64,000 nucleotides of DNA from Hyphomicrobiales bacterium (GCA_900468625.1 UBUL01000001.1:1-64000); one strand, 5' to 3'; positions 34,502 to 44,261 are shown, counted from the first letter of the stretch. Translations and numbers: made by a program. The notes: generated from the sequence alone by a model not told the origin.

Positions 34502-34912
34502 GCGCGGCACATACCGCTCCAGATCCGGCAGCAGGACCACGCTTTCCTGCTCGTTCGGATCGGTGCGGGCGATGACCGCTGTCGCCGGCCGATCGCTGAG
34601 GTTGGCGGGAAGATGCGGAACGCCAGCCGGGATATAGAACATCTCGCCCTCGCGCACGATGACGTGCTCCTCCAGACGCTCGCCGAACCAGCAATGCGTC
34701 TCGCCGGAGATCGCGTAGATCGCCGTCTCATGCGAGGCGTGAAGATGCGCCTTGGCGCGGGCGCCCGGCGGAATGGTCAAAAGATGCATGCAGATCCCCG
34801 TCGAACCCACTGTCTCGGCGGCAATCCCTTCGAAATAATTGAGGCCCTGTTTTCCGGCATAGGTGCTGCCGGGCCGCACGACACGGCAGGTGGGCTTCGA
34901 TGAGACACTCAT
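34499..34912 (-). CDS. Cupin-domain protein
   Basis: 137 residues from ATG 34912 (GGGAG upstream; the longer frame to 35086 runs into the ABC promoter region). A single cupin barrel: AHLHASHETAIYAISGETHC carries the His/His/Glu metal motif, and EGEMFYIPAGVPHLPANLS the second motif. No enzyme activity can be named. Its stop codon lies in the RIME copy, so the original C-terminus may have been altered. Neighbours suggest a link to pyrimidine or hydantoin use. Confidence 0.8.
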   Translation of the reverse strand: MSVSSKPTCRVVRPGSTYAGKQGLNYFEGIAAETVGSTGICMHLLTIPPGARAKAHLHASHETAIYAISGETHCWFGERLEEHVIVREGEMFYIPAGVPHLPANLSDRPATAVIARTDPNEQESVVLLPDLERYVPR

Positions 34913-35036
34913 GGCATTGCTCCCCTCTGTCCAGCAGCCACAAGGCGTCCTCGCCTCTTCGGACTGCGGCAATGCCAAACAGAATAACACGCAATCCGCC
35001 CCAACCATGCGGCGAAAACAGGACTGGTAGGTGTTA

Positions 35037-35828
35037 ATGACGTCATCCGCTTCCTCCGTCGTCTCCGCGCGGAATCTCTGTCTCACCTACAATACGAACG
35101 ACGGGCCGGTGCATGCGCTGAGCAATGTCGATCTCGATGTGCGCAAGGGTGATTTCGTCTCCTTCATCGGCCCTTCTGGCTGCGGCAAGACCACTTTCCT
35201 GCGCGTCATCGCCGATCTCGAGCGCAAGACATCGGGCGACATCAGCGTCAACGGCATGTCGCCGGAAGACGCCCGCAAGGCTCGCGCCTATGGCTATGTC
35301 TTCCAGGCCGCAGCCCTTTATCCCTGGCGCACCATCGAGAAGAACATCGCGCTGCCGCTTGAGATCATGGGCTATGACAGGCAAGAGCAGGCCAAGCGCA
35401 TCGCCCGGACTCTGGAGCTGGTCAATCTCAACGGCTTCGAACACAAGTTTCCCTGGCAGCTTTCCGGCGGCATGCAGCAGCGCGCCTCGATCGCCCGTGC
35501 TCTGGCCTTCGATGCCGATCTGCTGCTGATGGACGAGCCCTTCGGCGCGCTTGACGAAATCGTCCGCGACCACTTGAACGAGCAGCTTCTGAAGCTGTGG
35601 AAGCAGACGAACAAGACTATCTGCTTCGTCACCCACTCCATACCGGAGGCCGTCTATCTGTCGACCAAGATCGTGGTCATGTCGCCGCGGCCAGGCCGCG
35701 TCACCGATGTCATCGAATCGACGCTTCCGGCAGAGCGGCCGCTCGGCATTCGCGAAACGCCGGAGTTCCTGGAAATTGCCCACCGTGTCCGGGAAGGCTT
35801 GCGGGCCGGACATAGCTACGAGGAATAG
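35037..35828 (+). CDS. ABC transporter ATP-binding protein (SsuB/TauB/ThiZ type)
   Basis: 263 residues. Walker A GPSGCGKTT, Q-loop VFQAAALYPWRTIEKNIALP, signature LSGGMQQRASIARALAF, Walker B LLLMDEPFGALDE, H-loop FVTHSIPEA. This sequence pattern belongs to the nitrate/sulphonate/taurine/HMP importer family. It leads a five-gene operon with two permeases, a small DMT-like membrane protein and a THI5-type binding protein, next to pyrimidine degradation genes, so a pyrimidine or its breakdown product is the likely cargo. Confidence 0.9.
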   Translation: MTSSASSVVSARNLCLTYNTNDGPVHALSNVDLDVRKGDFVSFIGPSGCGKTTFLRVIADLERKTSGDISVNGMSPEDARKARAYGYVFQAAALYPWRTIEKNIALPLEIMGYDRQEQAKRIARTLELVNLNGFEHKFPWQLSGGMQQRASIARALAFDADLLLMDEPFGALDEIVRDHLNEQLLKLWKQTNKTICFVTHSIPEAVYLSTKIVVMSPRPGRVTDVIESTLPAERPLGIRETPEFLEIAHRVREGLRAGHSYEE

Positions 35829-35837
35829 GACCGAGCC

Positions 35838-36173
35838 ATGAACCCGCAATTCCTCCTTTGGCTTGTCGGCGCGATGGCGATCTTCATCGGCGGTGCCACA
35901 GCCTCGCGCGCCTATATCGCCAACAACAACATGCTGGTGCTGATCCTGTCGCTGGCGCTCTATTGCGTCGGCAATCTCATGATGGTGCGGCTGATGCGCG
36001 AGGGCGGGCTTGGCCTGGCGATCTCCGCCTCCTCCATCGCCCAGCTCGTCGTCGTCAACGTCATCGCCTTCATCGTCTTTGGAGAACGGCTGAGCCTGCA
36101 GCAGCTTGCCGGCGTGGGCCTTGGCATCGTCGCCATGATCCTCATGCTGCTTCCCGCGCAAGGAAGGGCGTGA
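35838..36173 (+). CDS. Small DMT/EamA-like membrane protein inside an ABC operon
   Basis: 111 residues with four hydrophobic helices. The last part, VFGERLSLQQLAGVGLGIVA, is the hallmark of the EamA/SMR-type half-transporter repeat. It is 9 bp after the ATPase gene and 2 bp before the first permease. A four-helix DMT unit could dimerise into a transporter by itself or act as an accessory of the ABC importer. Such a gene inside an SsuABC-type operon is unusual. Confidence 0.75.
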   Translation: MNPQFLLWLVGAMAIFIGGATASRAYIANNNMLVLILSLALYCVGNLMMVRLMREGGLGLAISASSIAQLVVVNVIAFIVFGERLSLQQLAGVGLGIVAMILMLLPAQGRA

Positions 36174-36175
36174 CC

Positions 36176-37063
36176 ATGGAAAAGGAACAGTTCTTCAAGC
36201 ACAGGTTCCTGCCGGTCGCGACGATCGTGCTGGCGATCATCCTGCTCTGGTATGTCTTCGCCGTCATCCTCAATGCGCCGTTCCAGCGCGATATGGACCG
36301 GCGCGGCAATGCCAGCCCGACAGCGATGGAATTCATCGGCAAGACGCTGTCGCAGCCGAAACCCACCCTGCCCGCACCGCATCAGGTTGCGCAGAATGTC
36401 TTCGAAAACACCTTCCTGCGGGTTCCGACAAGCAACCGCAGCCTTGTCTACAATGCGTGGGTGACGCTGGCGCCGACGGCGGTCGGCTTTGCCTTCGGCA
36501 CAATCCTCGGCGTGCTCTTCGCGGTCGGCATCGTTCATCTCGTCGCGCTCGACCGCAGCCTCATGCCCTGGATCATCGCATCGCAGACGATCCCGATCCT
36601 TGCCATCGCCCCGACGATCATCGTCGTCTTCAGTGCCCTTGGCATCGATGGTCTGATCCCCAAGGCACTGATTTCCACCTATCTGTCGTTCTTCCCGGTC
36701 ACCGTCGGCATGACGAAGGGCCTGCGTTCGCCGGAAATCATGCATCTCGACCTGATGCGCACCTATAATGCCAGCAGCTGGCAGACCTTCTGGAAACTGC
36801 GCGTGCCGGCCTCGATACCCTTCCTCTTCACGTCGATGAAAGTCGCGATTGCCGCAAGCCTCGTCGGTACGATCGTCGGCGAGCTACCGACTGGCGCCGT
36901 CGCCGGCATCGGCGCAAAGCTCTTGGCAGGCTCCTATTACAGCCAGACGATCGATATATGGGCGGCGCTGGTCGCAGGCTCCATCCTTGCGGCAATTCTC
37001 GTCGGCATCGTCAGCATCGCTGCCCGCATCGTCGAGCGCTCGATGGGAGGCAGAACGGCATGA
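36176..37063 (+). CDS. ABC transporter permease 1 (SsuC/ThiX type)
   Basis: 295 residues from ATG 36176. An N-terminal transmembrane anchor and a periplasmic stretch (residues 40-95) precede the binding-protein-dependent permease core. The EAA-type loop reads LMRTYNASSWQTFWKLRVPA. It overlaps the next permease gene by 4 nt. Confidence 0.88.
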   Translation: MEKEQFFKHRFLPVATIVLAIILLWYVFAVILNAPFQRDMDRRGNASPTAMEFIGKTLSQPKPTLPAPHQVAQNVFENTFLRVPTSNRSLVYNAWVTLAPTAVGFAFGTILGVLFAVGIVHLVALDRSLMPWIIASQTIPILAIAPTIIVVFSALGIDGLIPKALISTYLSFFPVTVGMTKGLRSPEIMHLDLMRTYNASSWQTFWKLRVPASIPFLFTSMKVAIAASLVGTIVGELPTGAVAGIGAKLLAGSYYSQTIDIWAALVAGSILAAILVGIVSIAARIVERSMGGRTA

Positions 37064-38193
37064 GATCCTTTCATTTCTCCTGGCAGGGCATATTCGCCAT
37101 TCTTCTCTGTCTTGCGGCGATCTCCGCCTTGCCGCTGGCTGCGGCAGATGCCGCCGCACCTTTCAGCAGCGGAACGACCTTCGTCATCTTCATTCTCATT
37201 GCCGCGGCCGCCGCCCTATCCTTCATGCACCTTTCCGAAGACCTGAACGCGGCGATCCTCTTCTTCGGCGCGCATGCGGCGGCATGGCTGCTGCTCGCGG
37301 GAATTTCCGGCAATGAAGGCAAGGCGCAAGCGTCCTTCTTCATTCTGATTGCCGCTGCCTGGCTGCTGGCCTGGCGCTGCGTTTCCGTCCTGTCGTCGAT
37401 GCGCTCGCAGTCGGCCGCCGGCAGCTATACGCTGCGGCTGCTGATCCCGGCGATCTTCGGCATATGGATACTGATCATCTGGGAAGCCGTCACCCGCGGC
37501 GCCGGTGTTTCCCTGGTGCTGCTGCCGCCGCCAAGCACTATTGGCGCTCGGATCGCCAGCTCGCTTCCGACGCTCTGGATCGATGTGCGCCAGACGATCC
37601 TCACCTCCGTCCTGATCGGCTATATCATCGGCTGCGCCAGCGGTTTCGTCGTTGCCATTCTCGCAGACCGTTTCGCCTTCCTGCGTCGCGGTCTGCTGCC
37701 GATTGGCAACTTCGTCTCGGCTTTGCCGATCATCGGCGTCGCACCGATCATGGTCATGTGGTTCGGCTTCGACTGGCAGTCGAAGGCCGCCGTCGTCGTC
37801 ATCATGACCTTCTTCCCGATGCTGGTGAACACGGTGACGGGCCTTACCGCAGCCGGCAACATGGAACGCGACCTGATGCGCACCTACGCATCGAGCTATT
37901 GGCAGACGCTGTTCAAGCTGCGCCTGCCGGCTGCCGCTCCTTTTATTTTCAATGCGCTGAAGATCAACTCGACCCTGGCGATGATTGGTGCCATCGTGGC
38001 GGAATTCTTCGGCACGCCCATGTCGGGCATGGGCTTCCGCATTTCAACCGAAAACGGCCGGTTGAATCTCGATATGGTCTGGGCCGAGATCGCGGTTGCC
38101 GCGATCGCCGGCTCGGTCTTTTACGGTATCGTCGCCATCATCGAACGAATGGTGACGTTCTGGCATCCGTCTATCCGCGGTGGGCAGACGTAA
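37060..38193 (+). CDS. ABC transporter permease 2 with an extra N-terminal membrane region
   Basis: 377 residues. The first ~125 residues hold four hydrophobic segments that are not part of the standard permease core; the core follows with the EAA-type loop LMRTYASSYWQTLFKLRLPA. The very similar loop in permease 1 shows that the two are paralogous partners. The start ATG overlaps the end of permease 1 (ATGA). Confidence 0.87.
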   Translation: MRSFHFSWQGIFAILLCLAAISALPLAAADAAAPFSSGTTFVIFILIAAAAALSFMHLSEDLNAAILFFGAHAAAWLLLAGISGNEGKAQASFFILIAAAWLLAWRCVSVLSSMRSQSAAGSYTLRLLIPAIFGIWILIIWEAVTRGAGVSLVLLPPPSTIGARIASSLPTLWIDVRQTILTSVLIGYIIGCASGFVVAILADRFAFLRRGLLPIGNFVSALPIIGVAPIMVMWFGFDWQSKAAVVVIMTFFPMLVNTVTGLTAAGNMERDLMRTYASSYWQTLFKLRLPAAAPFIFNALKINSTLAMIGAIVAEFFGTPMSGMGFRISTENGRLNLDMVWAEIAVAAIAGSVFYGIVAIIERMVTFWHPSIRGGQT

Positions 38194-38249
38194 TCCAGGA
38201 TCCCTTCCAAGGGATCAAGGCATAACTCCAGAGGGAAAAGGGTGAAGAC

Positions 38250-39218
38250 ATGAAAAAAATAATGTTTGCATTGATGGCAAGTGCCATGACGCTTGCCGCC
38301 ACCCAGGCCGCAATGGCGGCGGACAAGGTGACCTTGCAGCTGAAATGGGTGGCTCAGGCGCAGTTCGGCGGCTACTTCGTTGCCAAGGACAAGGGCTTCT
38401 ACAAGGACGAAGGTCTCGATGTCGATATCAAGGCGGGCGGCCCCGATATCGCTCCGGAGCAGGTGATCGCCGGCGGCGGCGCCGATGTCATCGTCGACTG
38501 GATGGGCGGTGCGCTGGTTGCCCGCGAAAAAGGCGTTCCGCTCATCAACATCGCCCAGCCCTTCGAAAAATCCGGCCTGGAACTGATCTGTCCGAAGGAT
38601 GGCCCGGTCAAGACGGAGAAGGATTTCAAGGGTCATACCCTCGGCGTCTGGTTCTATGGCAACGAATATCCCTTCTTCGCCTGGATGCACAAGCTTGGCC
38701 TGAAGACCGACGGCGGCAAGGATGGCGTCAATGTTCTGAAGCAGAGCTTCGACGTGCAGCCGCTCGTCCAGAAGCAGGCCGACTGCATCTCCGTCATGAC
38801 TTATAACGAGTACTGGCAGGCGATCGATGCGGGCTTCAAGGCCGAAGACCTGACCGTCTTCAACTACACCAAGCTCGGCAACGACCTTCTGGAAGACGGC
38901 CTCTACGTCAAGGAAGACAAGCTGAAGGATGCGAAGTTCAAGGCCGACATGGTGAAGTTCGTCCGCGCTTCGATGAAGGGCTGGAAATATGCCGTCGAGC
39001 ATCCGGACGAAGCCGCCGAAATCGTCATGGACAATGGCGGTCAAAATGAAAGCCACCAGAAACGCATGGCAGGCGAAGTCGCCAAGCTCATCGGCAACGG
39101 CAAGCTCGACATGAAGACCTATGACCGTACGGTCGAAGCCTTGCTCGATCAGAAGATCATCAACAAGAAGCCGGCTGGCGCCTATACGCATGAAATCACG
39201 GACGCTGCTCTGAAATAG
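38250..39218 (+). CDS. THI5/NMT1-type ABC substrate-binding protein
   Basis: 322 residues with a signal peptide (MKKIMFALMASAMTLAATQA, cleavage near AMA-AD). The mature part starts VTLQLKWVAQAQFGGYFVAK and contains GFYKDEGLDVDIKAGGPDI and GADVIVDWMGGALVA, the pyrimidine/HMP (THI5) and NMT1 pattern. It delivers a pyrimidine-like ligand to the two permeases. Two cysteines (LICPKDG and KQADCISV) may form a disulphide. A strong terminator follows. Confidence 0.88.
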   Translation: MKKIMFALMASAMTLAATQAAMAADKVTLQLKWVAQAQFGGYFVAKDKGFYKDEGLDVDIKAGGPDIAPEQVIAGGGADVIVDWMGGALVAREKGVPLINIAQPFEKSGLELICPKDGPVKTEKDFKGHTLGVWFYGNEYPFFAWMHKLGLKTDGGKDGVNVLKQSFDVQPLVQKQADCISVMTYNEYWQAIDAGFKAEDLTVFNYTKLGNDLLEDGLYVKEDKLKDAKFKADMVKFVRASMKGWKYAVEHPDEAAEIVMDNGGQNESHQKRMAGEVAKLIGNGKLDMKTYDRTVEALLDQKIINKKPAGAYTHEITDAALK

Positions 39219-39245
39219 TTTTAGATCATGGCGCACCATCGAAAC

Positions 39246-39275
39246 GCGCGGGGCTTCCGGTCCCGCGCTTTTTTT
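39246..39275 (+). terminator. Rho-independent terminator of the importer operon
   Basis: A 7-bp GC stem (gcgcggg / cccgcgc) closes a 9-nt loop and is followed directly by a run of seven T, 27 bp past the binding-protein stop. Confidence 0.9.
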
Positions 39276-39711
39276 CATTTTGTAACAGCAGCAACAAAAG
39301 GCTGGCTTTCTTGCAGCAATTGGCTGAAAAGCCTCGGCCATCAATTATTCGAATGCTGACATCACAATGCCGTGATTGCTTCGCATGGTTGCAAACGATA
39401 GGAATACCCGCGAAATCATTTTCTCGTGATCTTGCGAGAATTGAAAACCGCTCCCATTTACAGGGGCGATTTTAGGATGAGGGGCTGCAAGGCATGACAG
39501 ACGGATATTACAACGCCGCGCATCGCATGCGACGCGCAAAAGTCGCCGTAACACTTTAAAGTTGATGCATAAGTTTACCCTTAAGTCGATTCCGATTTGA
39601 GGAATTGTGCGGTAATCCCGCCGGGAAGCCGGCTCGCATGCAGTGATCTCCCGTGTTCGCGACGGAAAACCGCGAAATCCTTTGACCAAATGCCAAACTG
39701 GAACCGGACGC
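39276..39711. other. Intergenic region upstream of the RND efflux genes
   Basis: About 430 bp with no supportable gene. It contains a family C repeat (39542-39609). I see no regulator gene and no clear operator; the promoter of the efflux operon probably lies between the repeat and the start at 39712. Confidence 0.5.
39542..39609 (-). repeat. Intergenic repeat family C, copy 1
   Basis: Read leftward this stretch matches 52233-52302: (c/t)aaatcggaatcgacttaa then gggtaaacttatgca, then ctttaaagtgttacggcgac. The core is a near-palindrome around TTAAATCG/CGATTTAA, which can fold into a hairpin. Confidence 0.7.
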
Positions 39712-40902
39712 ATGGCCCTCACGCCGTTTAGACTTCTGAGCACGACCGCCATTCTGCTTTCCCTGCTGGCCGCATCGGCCGCCCGGGCAGAGCAGCCCGC
39801 CGTGACCACGCCGAAGCAGAACCTGCCCGCAATCGTCATCACCACAGCCGCAATGCGCCATCTGACCGACAAGGTCGTCGCGACCGGCACGGTGAAGGCC
39901 GTCGAGGAGGTCTACATCCAGCCGCAGGTGGATGGCCTCTCGATCCGCTCTCTTAATGCCGATGTCGGCGACAAGGTCACGGCGAACAGCACGCTTGCCA
40001 CGCTGAACGACGATGCGCTGATCCTGCAGAAAAGCCAGATGCAGGCAACGCGGGCCAAGGGCGAGGCAAGCCTTGCACAATTGCACGCACAGCTCACCGA
40101 AGCCCGCGCCAATGCGGAAGAGGCCGAGTTGCAGCGCGTGCGCGCCGTCGCCATGGGCGCCAAGGGCACGATGTCGACCTCCTCTGTGGAACAGGCAAAT
40201 GCTTCGGCCGCCGCCAACAAGGCGCGTGTGGTGTCCGCAGAACAGGCGATCGCCGTTGCCGAGGCCGACCTCAAGGTCACCGACAGCCAGATCGCCGACA
40301 CCGACCTGAAGCTCGCCCGTACCGGCATCAAGACCCCGGTCTCAGGCACCGTCGCATCGCGCGATGCCCGCATCGGCGCCATCGCCAACGGCAATGGCGA
40401 TCCGCTTTTCACCATCATCCGTGACAGCCAGCTCGAACTGGTTGTCGATGTGTCCGAGAGTGACATCACCAGGATCTCGACCGGGCAGAAAGCCTTGATC
40501 GCGCTTTCCGGCAGCCGCGAAAAGCTTGCCGGAACCGTCCGCCTCGTCGCGCCGATCGTCGATTCCGTCACACGTCTCGGCGCGGTGCATATCACGATCG
40601 ACGACGGCGAGAAGGCGCGCGCGGGCATGTATGGCAGCGCCGCGATCATCATTCGCCAGGAAGATGGTGTCGCTCTGCCGCTGACGGCAGTCAACAGCGA
40701 GGAAAACGGCTCTTCGGCCCGCAAGGTCGAAAACGGCGTGGTCAAGTTCGTCAATGTCGAGACCGGCATTCAGGACGGAGGCTATGTCGAGATCATCAAG
40801 GGTCTGAAGGCCGGAGACGTCGTCGTCGCCAAGGCCGGTGCCTATGTCCGCGACGGCGATCACATCACACCCGTGCGCGACACGTCGCAAGCCTCCAACT
40901 GA
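39712..40902 (+). CDS. RND efflux periplasmic adaptor (membrane fusion protein)
   Basis: 396 residues from MALTPFRLL at 39712; the frame is open farther upstream but lacks a signal peptide there. A signal peptide (LLSTTAILLSLLAASAARAE) is followed by the lipoyl/barrel-sandwich half (VYIQPQVDGLSIRSLNADVG), a coiled-coil hairpin (about 105-195, Ala/Glu/Lys-rich) and the second half with GIKTPVSGTVASRDARIGAI. It bridges the inner-membrane RND pump and an outer-membrane channel, whose gene is not in the window. Confidence 0.9.
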   Translation: MALTPFRLLSTTAILLSLLAASAARAEQPAVTTPKQNLPAIVITTAAMRHLTDKVVATGTVKAVEEVYIQPQVDGLSIRSLNADVGDKVTANSTLATLNDDALILQKSQMQATRAKGEASLAQLHAQLTEARANAEEAELQRVRAVAMGAKGTMSTSSVEQANASAAANKARVVSAEQAIAVAEADLKVTDSQIADTDLKLARTGIKTPVSGTVASRDARIGAIANGNGDPLFTIIRDSQLELVVDVSESDITRISTGQKALIALSGSREKLAGTVRLVAPIVDSVTRLGAVHITIDDGEKARAGMYGSAAIIIRQEDGVALPLTAVNSEENGSSARKVENGVVKFVNVETGIQDGGYVEIIKGLKAGDVVVAKAGAYVRDGDHITPVRDTSQASN

Positions 40903-40916
40903 GCGAGAACGGCAAG

Positions 40917-43900
40917 ATGAACTTCTCCGCCTGGTCCATCAGAAATCCGGTCGCCCCGCTCCTCGGCTTCTTCCTGCTGATGGTGGTGGGTGCGCACGCC
41001 TTCTTCAATCTGCCCATCACCCGCTTTCCGAACATCGATGTGCCTGTCGTCAACGTCACCGTGAAGCAGAGCGGCGCTTCGCCGGCCGAGCTCGAGATGC
41101 AGGTGACCAAGGAGATCGAAGACGCCGTCGCCAGCATCAACGGCATCGACGAGATCCAGTCGACCGTGACGGACGGCCAATCGCAGACCGTCGTGATCTT
41201 CCGCCTGGAAGTGCCTACCCAGCAGGCCGTTCAGGATACCAAAGACGCGATCGACCGCATCCGTGGCAACCTTCCCTCAACGATCGACGAGCCGATCGTC
41301 TCCAAGGTCGACGTTGCGGGTCAGGCGATCCAGAGCTTTGCCGTTTCTTCGCCGAACATGACGCTCGAAGAGCTGTCCTGGTTCGTGGACGACACCGTCA
41401 AGCGCGCGCTGCAGGGCAAGGCGGGCATCGGCCGTGTCGACCGCTACGGCGGCGCCGACCGCGAAGTGCGCATCGAACTCGATCCCAACAAGCTAAACGC
41501 CTACGGCATCACGGCGCTTTCGGTGAGCCAGCAGCTTCGCAGCACCAATATCGATCTCGGCTCCGGCCGCGGCCAGGTTGCCGGCAGCGAGCAGGCGATC
41601 CGCGTGCTCGGCGACGCCCGCGATGTCGCGCAGCTCGCCGACACGACGATCGCGCTCACCAACGGCCGCTTCGTCAAGCTCTCGGATCTCGGCGCGATCA
41701 AGGACACCTATCAGGAGCCGAAGTCGTTCTCGCGGTTCAACAGCACGCCGGTCGTCACCTTCGGGGTATTCCGCTCCAAGGGCGCGAGCGAGGTGACCGT
41801 GGCCAAGACGGTGGCCGACACGCTCGACAAGGTGCGCGCGGAGAATCCGAACGTCTCGATCGAGATGATCGACGACGCCGTCTACTACACCTATGGCAAC
41901 TACGAATCCGCAATGCACACGCTGATCGAGGGCGCCATACTGGCCGTCATCGTCGTTTTCCTGTTCCTGCGGAACTGGCGCGCGACGCTGATATCTGCGG
42001 TCGCACTGCCTCTCTCCGCGATCCCGACATTCTGGATCATGAACCAGATCGGCTTCTCGCTGAACCTCGTCAGCTTCCTGGCATTGACGCTGGCGACCGG
42101 GATCCTGGTGGACGATGCCATCGTCGAGATCGAGAACATCGCGCGCCACATCAAGATGGGCAAGACGCCCTATCGCGCCGCCATCGATGCCGCGGACGAA
42201 ATCGGCCTGGCGGTTATCGCGACGACCTTCACCATCATTGCCGTCTTCGTGCCCGTCTCCTTCATGCCTGGTATCCCGGGCCAGTACTTCATCCAGTTCG
42301 GCCTCACCGTCGCCTTCTCGGTGTTCTTCTCGCTGCTGGTGGCACGTCTGATCACGCCGATGATGGCCGCCTATCTGATGCGCGCCGAAGACGGTGTCCA
42401 CGATCATCACGACAATGACGGCCGCTTCATGCGCGGTTATACTTGGCTGGTACGGCAGACGACGAAGCGCTGGTATACGCGTTATCCGACGCTGCTTGCC
42501 GCCTTCGCCTTCTCTGTCGCTTCGGTCTTCGCCCTCATCATGTTTGTCCCCGGCAGCTTCATCCCGCCGGAAGACTCCTCGCGCATCGTGCTGTCGGCGG
42601 AACTGCCGCCGAACGCCCGGCTCGACGATACCGAACAGGCGACAAACGAGATCTATCGCCGCGTCAGGAACATCGACGGCGTTGACAGTGTCTTCGTGCT
42701 CGGCGGCGCCTCGCCGAAGGGCGACCTGGAATTGCGCCGCGCTACGGTGACGCTGACGCTCGGCAAACTCGACCAGTCGCTGGCCAAAAAGCTGGTGAAC
42801 GACGTCCTCGATTCGCTGCCCATCATTGGTCCCCACCTGCCAAAGGTTACCGCCCATGGCCGCGTACGTCCGCAATGGGAGATCGAAAAGGAAGTCTTTG
42901 CCAAGCTGCGCTCGATTCCCGACGTCCGCATTACCAAGCTGAACGATCGTGGCGATCGCGACCTGACCTATAACTTCCTCTCGCGCAGCGAAAAGGATCT
43001 GAACCAGGCCGTCGGCATCCTGGAAGCCAAGCTGCGTACAGATCCGGCGCTCGCCAACGTCAGCGCCGACGGCGCCCTGCCGCGGCCGGAACTGCAGATC
43101 TATCCGCGCAAGGACGAGGCTGCGCGCCTTGGCATCACGCCGCAGATGATTTCCGACACGATCCGCGTGGCGACCATCGGCGATATCGACGCTTCGCTCG
43201 CGAAGATCTCGCTCGACGATCGCCAGATCCCAATCCGCGTTCAGGCCTCCCTCGGCATGCGCCGCGATCTGGCGGCGATCCGTGCCTTGCGCATCAAGAC
43301 GTCCATGGGCACCACCGGACAGGCGTCCGCCGGCCCCACCGTGCCACTGTCGAGCGTCGCCGACATCGACTATTCGGAGGGCCTATCCTCTATCAAGCGC
43401 AATAACCGCTTCCGCGTCGTCGCGATCGGCGCCGACCTGCCGCAAGGCGTGGCACTTGATACGGCGTCCGAACATTTCCTCGATATCGTCAACAACGCCA
43501 AGATCCCGGCAACGGTACATCTGGCGGAAAGCGGCGACACCAAGGTGCAGAAGGAAATGCAGCAGAGCTTCGGCAATGCCATGCTGCTCGGCCTCATGCT
43601 TGTTCTGACCGTGCTGATCCTGCTGTTCAAGGATGTGATCCAGCCTTTCACCATTCTGCTGTCGCTGCCCTTGGCGATCGGCGGCGTGGCATTGGCCTTG
43701 ATCCTGACCGGCAATGCGCTTTCCATGCCTGTCATGATCGGCATTCTCATGCTGATGGGCATCGTGACGAAGAACGCAATCCTGCTGGTCGATTTCGCCA
43801 TCGAGATGATGCATCGGGGCATGCCGAGGTTGGAAGCGGTCATCGAGGCCGGCCGCAAGCGTGCCCGTCCGATCATCATGACCTCGATCGCCATGTCGGC

Positions 43901-44261
43901 CGGCATGCTGCCATCCGCCCTCGGCGTCGGCGAAGGCGGCTCGTTCCGCGCCCCGATGGCCATTGCCGTGATCGGCGGCATCATCGTTTCGACCGTGCTC
44001 AGCCTGGTGGTCGTGCCGTCCTTCTTCCTGATCATGGACGACCTATCCCGCCTGCTCGGCTATCTCTTCGGCAGGCTTGTCGGCAGGAAGGATGTGGATG
44101 ACGAGGTGGTCACCAAGGAAGGCCTGGCGGCCGCCGTCAACGAAAACCGTCAGTCGCTCACCAGTCTGGAGGAGCGGCTTGAGATCATCGAGAACAAGGA
44201 TGGCAGAGGCAGGTCCGTGGGCACGAATGTCCTGAAGCTGCCGCCCTTCGCGGCAGAATAG
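40917..44261 (+). CDS. RND-family efflux pump (inner-membrane transporter)
   Basis: 1114 residues, longer than AcrB (about 1049) because of a charged C-terminal tail. Transmembrane helix 1 begins at residue 9; the proton-relay motif in helix 4 is GILVDDAIVEIENIARH (both Asp present). Helices 7-12 span about 520-545 and 870-1035, with MGIVTKNAILLVDFAIEMM carrying the Lys. Its start is 14 bp after the adaptor stop. Substrates are unknown; the HAE-1-like sequence suggests drugs or plant compounds. Confidence 0.93.
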   Translation: MNFSAWSIRNPVAPLLGFFLLMVVGAHAFFNLPITRFPNIDVPVVNVTVKQSGASPAELEMQVTKEIEDAVASINGIDEIQSTVTDGQSQTVVIFRLEVPTQQAVQDTKDAIDRIRGNLPSTIDEPIVSKVDVAGQAIQSFAVSSPNMTLEELSWFVDDTVKRALQGKAGIGRVDRYGGADREVRIELDPNKLNAYGITALSVSQQLRSTNIDLGSGRGQVAGSEQAIRVLGDARDVAQLADTTIALTNGRFVKLSDLGAIKDTYQEPKSFSRFNSTPVVTFGVFRSKGASEVTVAKTVADTLDKVRAENPNVSIEMIDDAVYYTYGNYESAMHTLIEGAILAVIVVFLFLRNWRATLISAVALPLSAIPTFWIMNQIGFSLNLVSFLALTLATGILVDDAIVEIENIARHIKMGKTPYRAAIDAADEIGLAVIATTFTIIAVFVPVSFMPGIPGQYFIQFGLTVAFSVFFSLLVARLITPMMAAYLMRAEDGVHDHHDNDGRFMRGYTWLVRQTTKRWYTRYPTLLAAFAFSVASVFALIMFVPGSFIPPEDSSRIVLSAELPPNARLDDTEQATNEIYRRVRNIDGVDSVFVLGGASPKGDLELRRATVTLTLGKLDQSLAKKLVNDVLDSLPIIGPHLPKVTAHGRVRPQWEIEKEVFAKLRSIPDVRITKLNDRGDRDLTYNFLSRSEKDLNQAVGILEAKLRTDPALANVSADGALPRPELQIYPRKDEAARLGITPQMISDTIRVATIGDIDASLAKISLDDRQIPIRVQASLGMRRDLAAIRALRIKTSMGTTGQASAGPTVPLSSVADIDYSEGLSSIKRNNRFRVVAIGADLPQGVALDTASEHFLDIVNNAKIPATVHLAESGDTKVQKEMQQSFGNAMLLGLMLVLTVLILLFKDVIQPFTILLSLPLAIGGVALALILTGNALSMPVMIGILMLMGIVTKNAILLVDFAIEMMHRGMPRLEAVIEAGRKRARPIIMTSIAMSAGMLPSALGVGEGGSFRAPMAIAVIGGIIVSTVLSLVVVPSFFLIMDDLSRLLGYLFGRLVGRKDVDDEVVTKEGLAAAVNENRQSLTSLEERLEIIENKDGRGRSVGTNVLKLPPFAAE

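Noticed and set aside
36958..37062. Earlier ATG start of permease 2
   Set aside because: The added residues are Arg-rich out-of-frame readings of permease 1; the ATGA overlap at 37060 is a better start.
39643..39711. Earlier start of the RND adaptor
   Set aside because: The additional 23 residues put charged sequence ahead of a good signal peptide beginning at 39712.
41493..42875. 460-codon open frame antisense to the RND pump gene
   Set aside because: Arg/Asp/Glu/His-rich composition typical of a mirrored coding frame; the pump gene on the other strand is certain.
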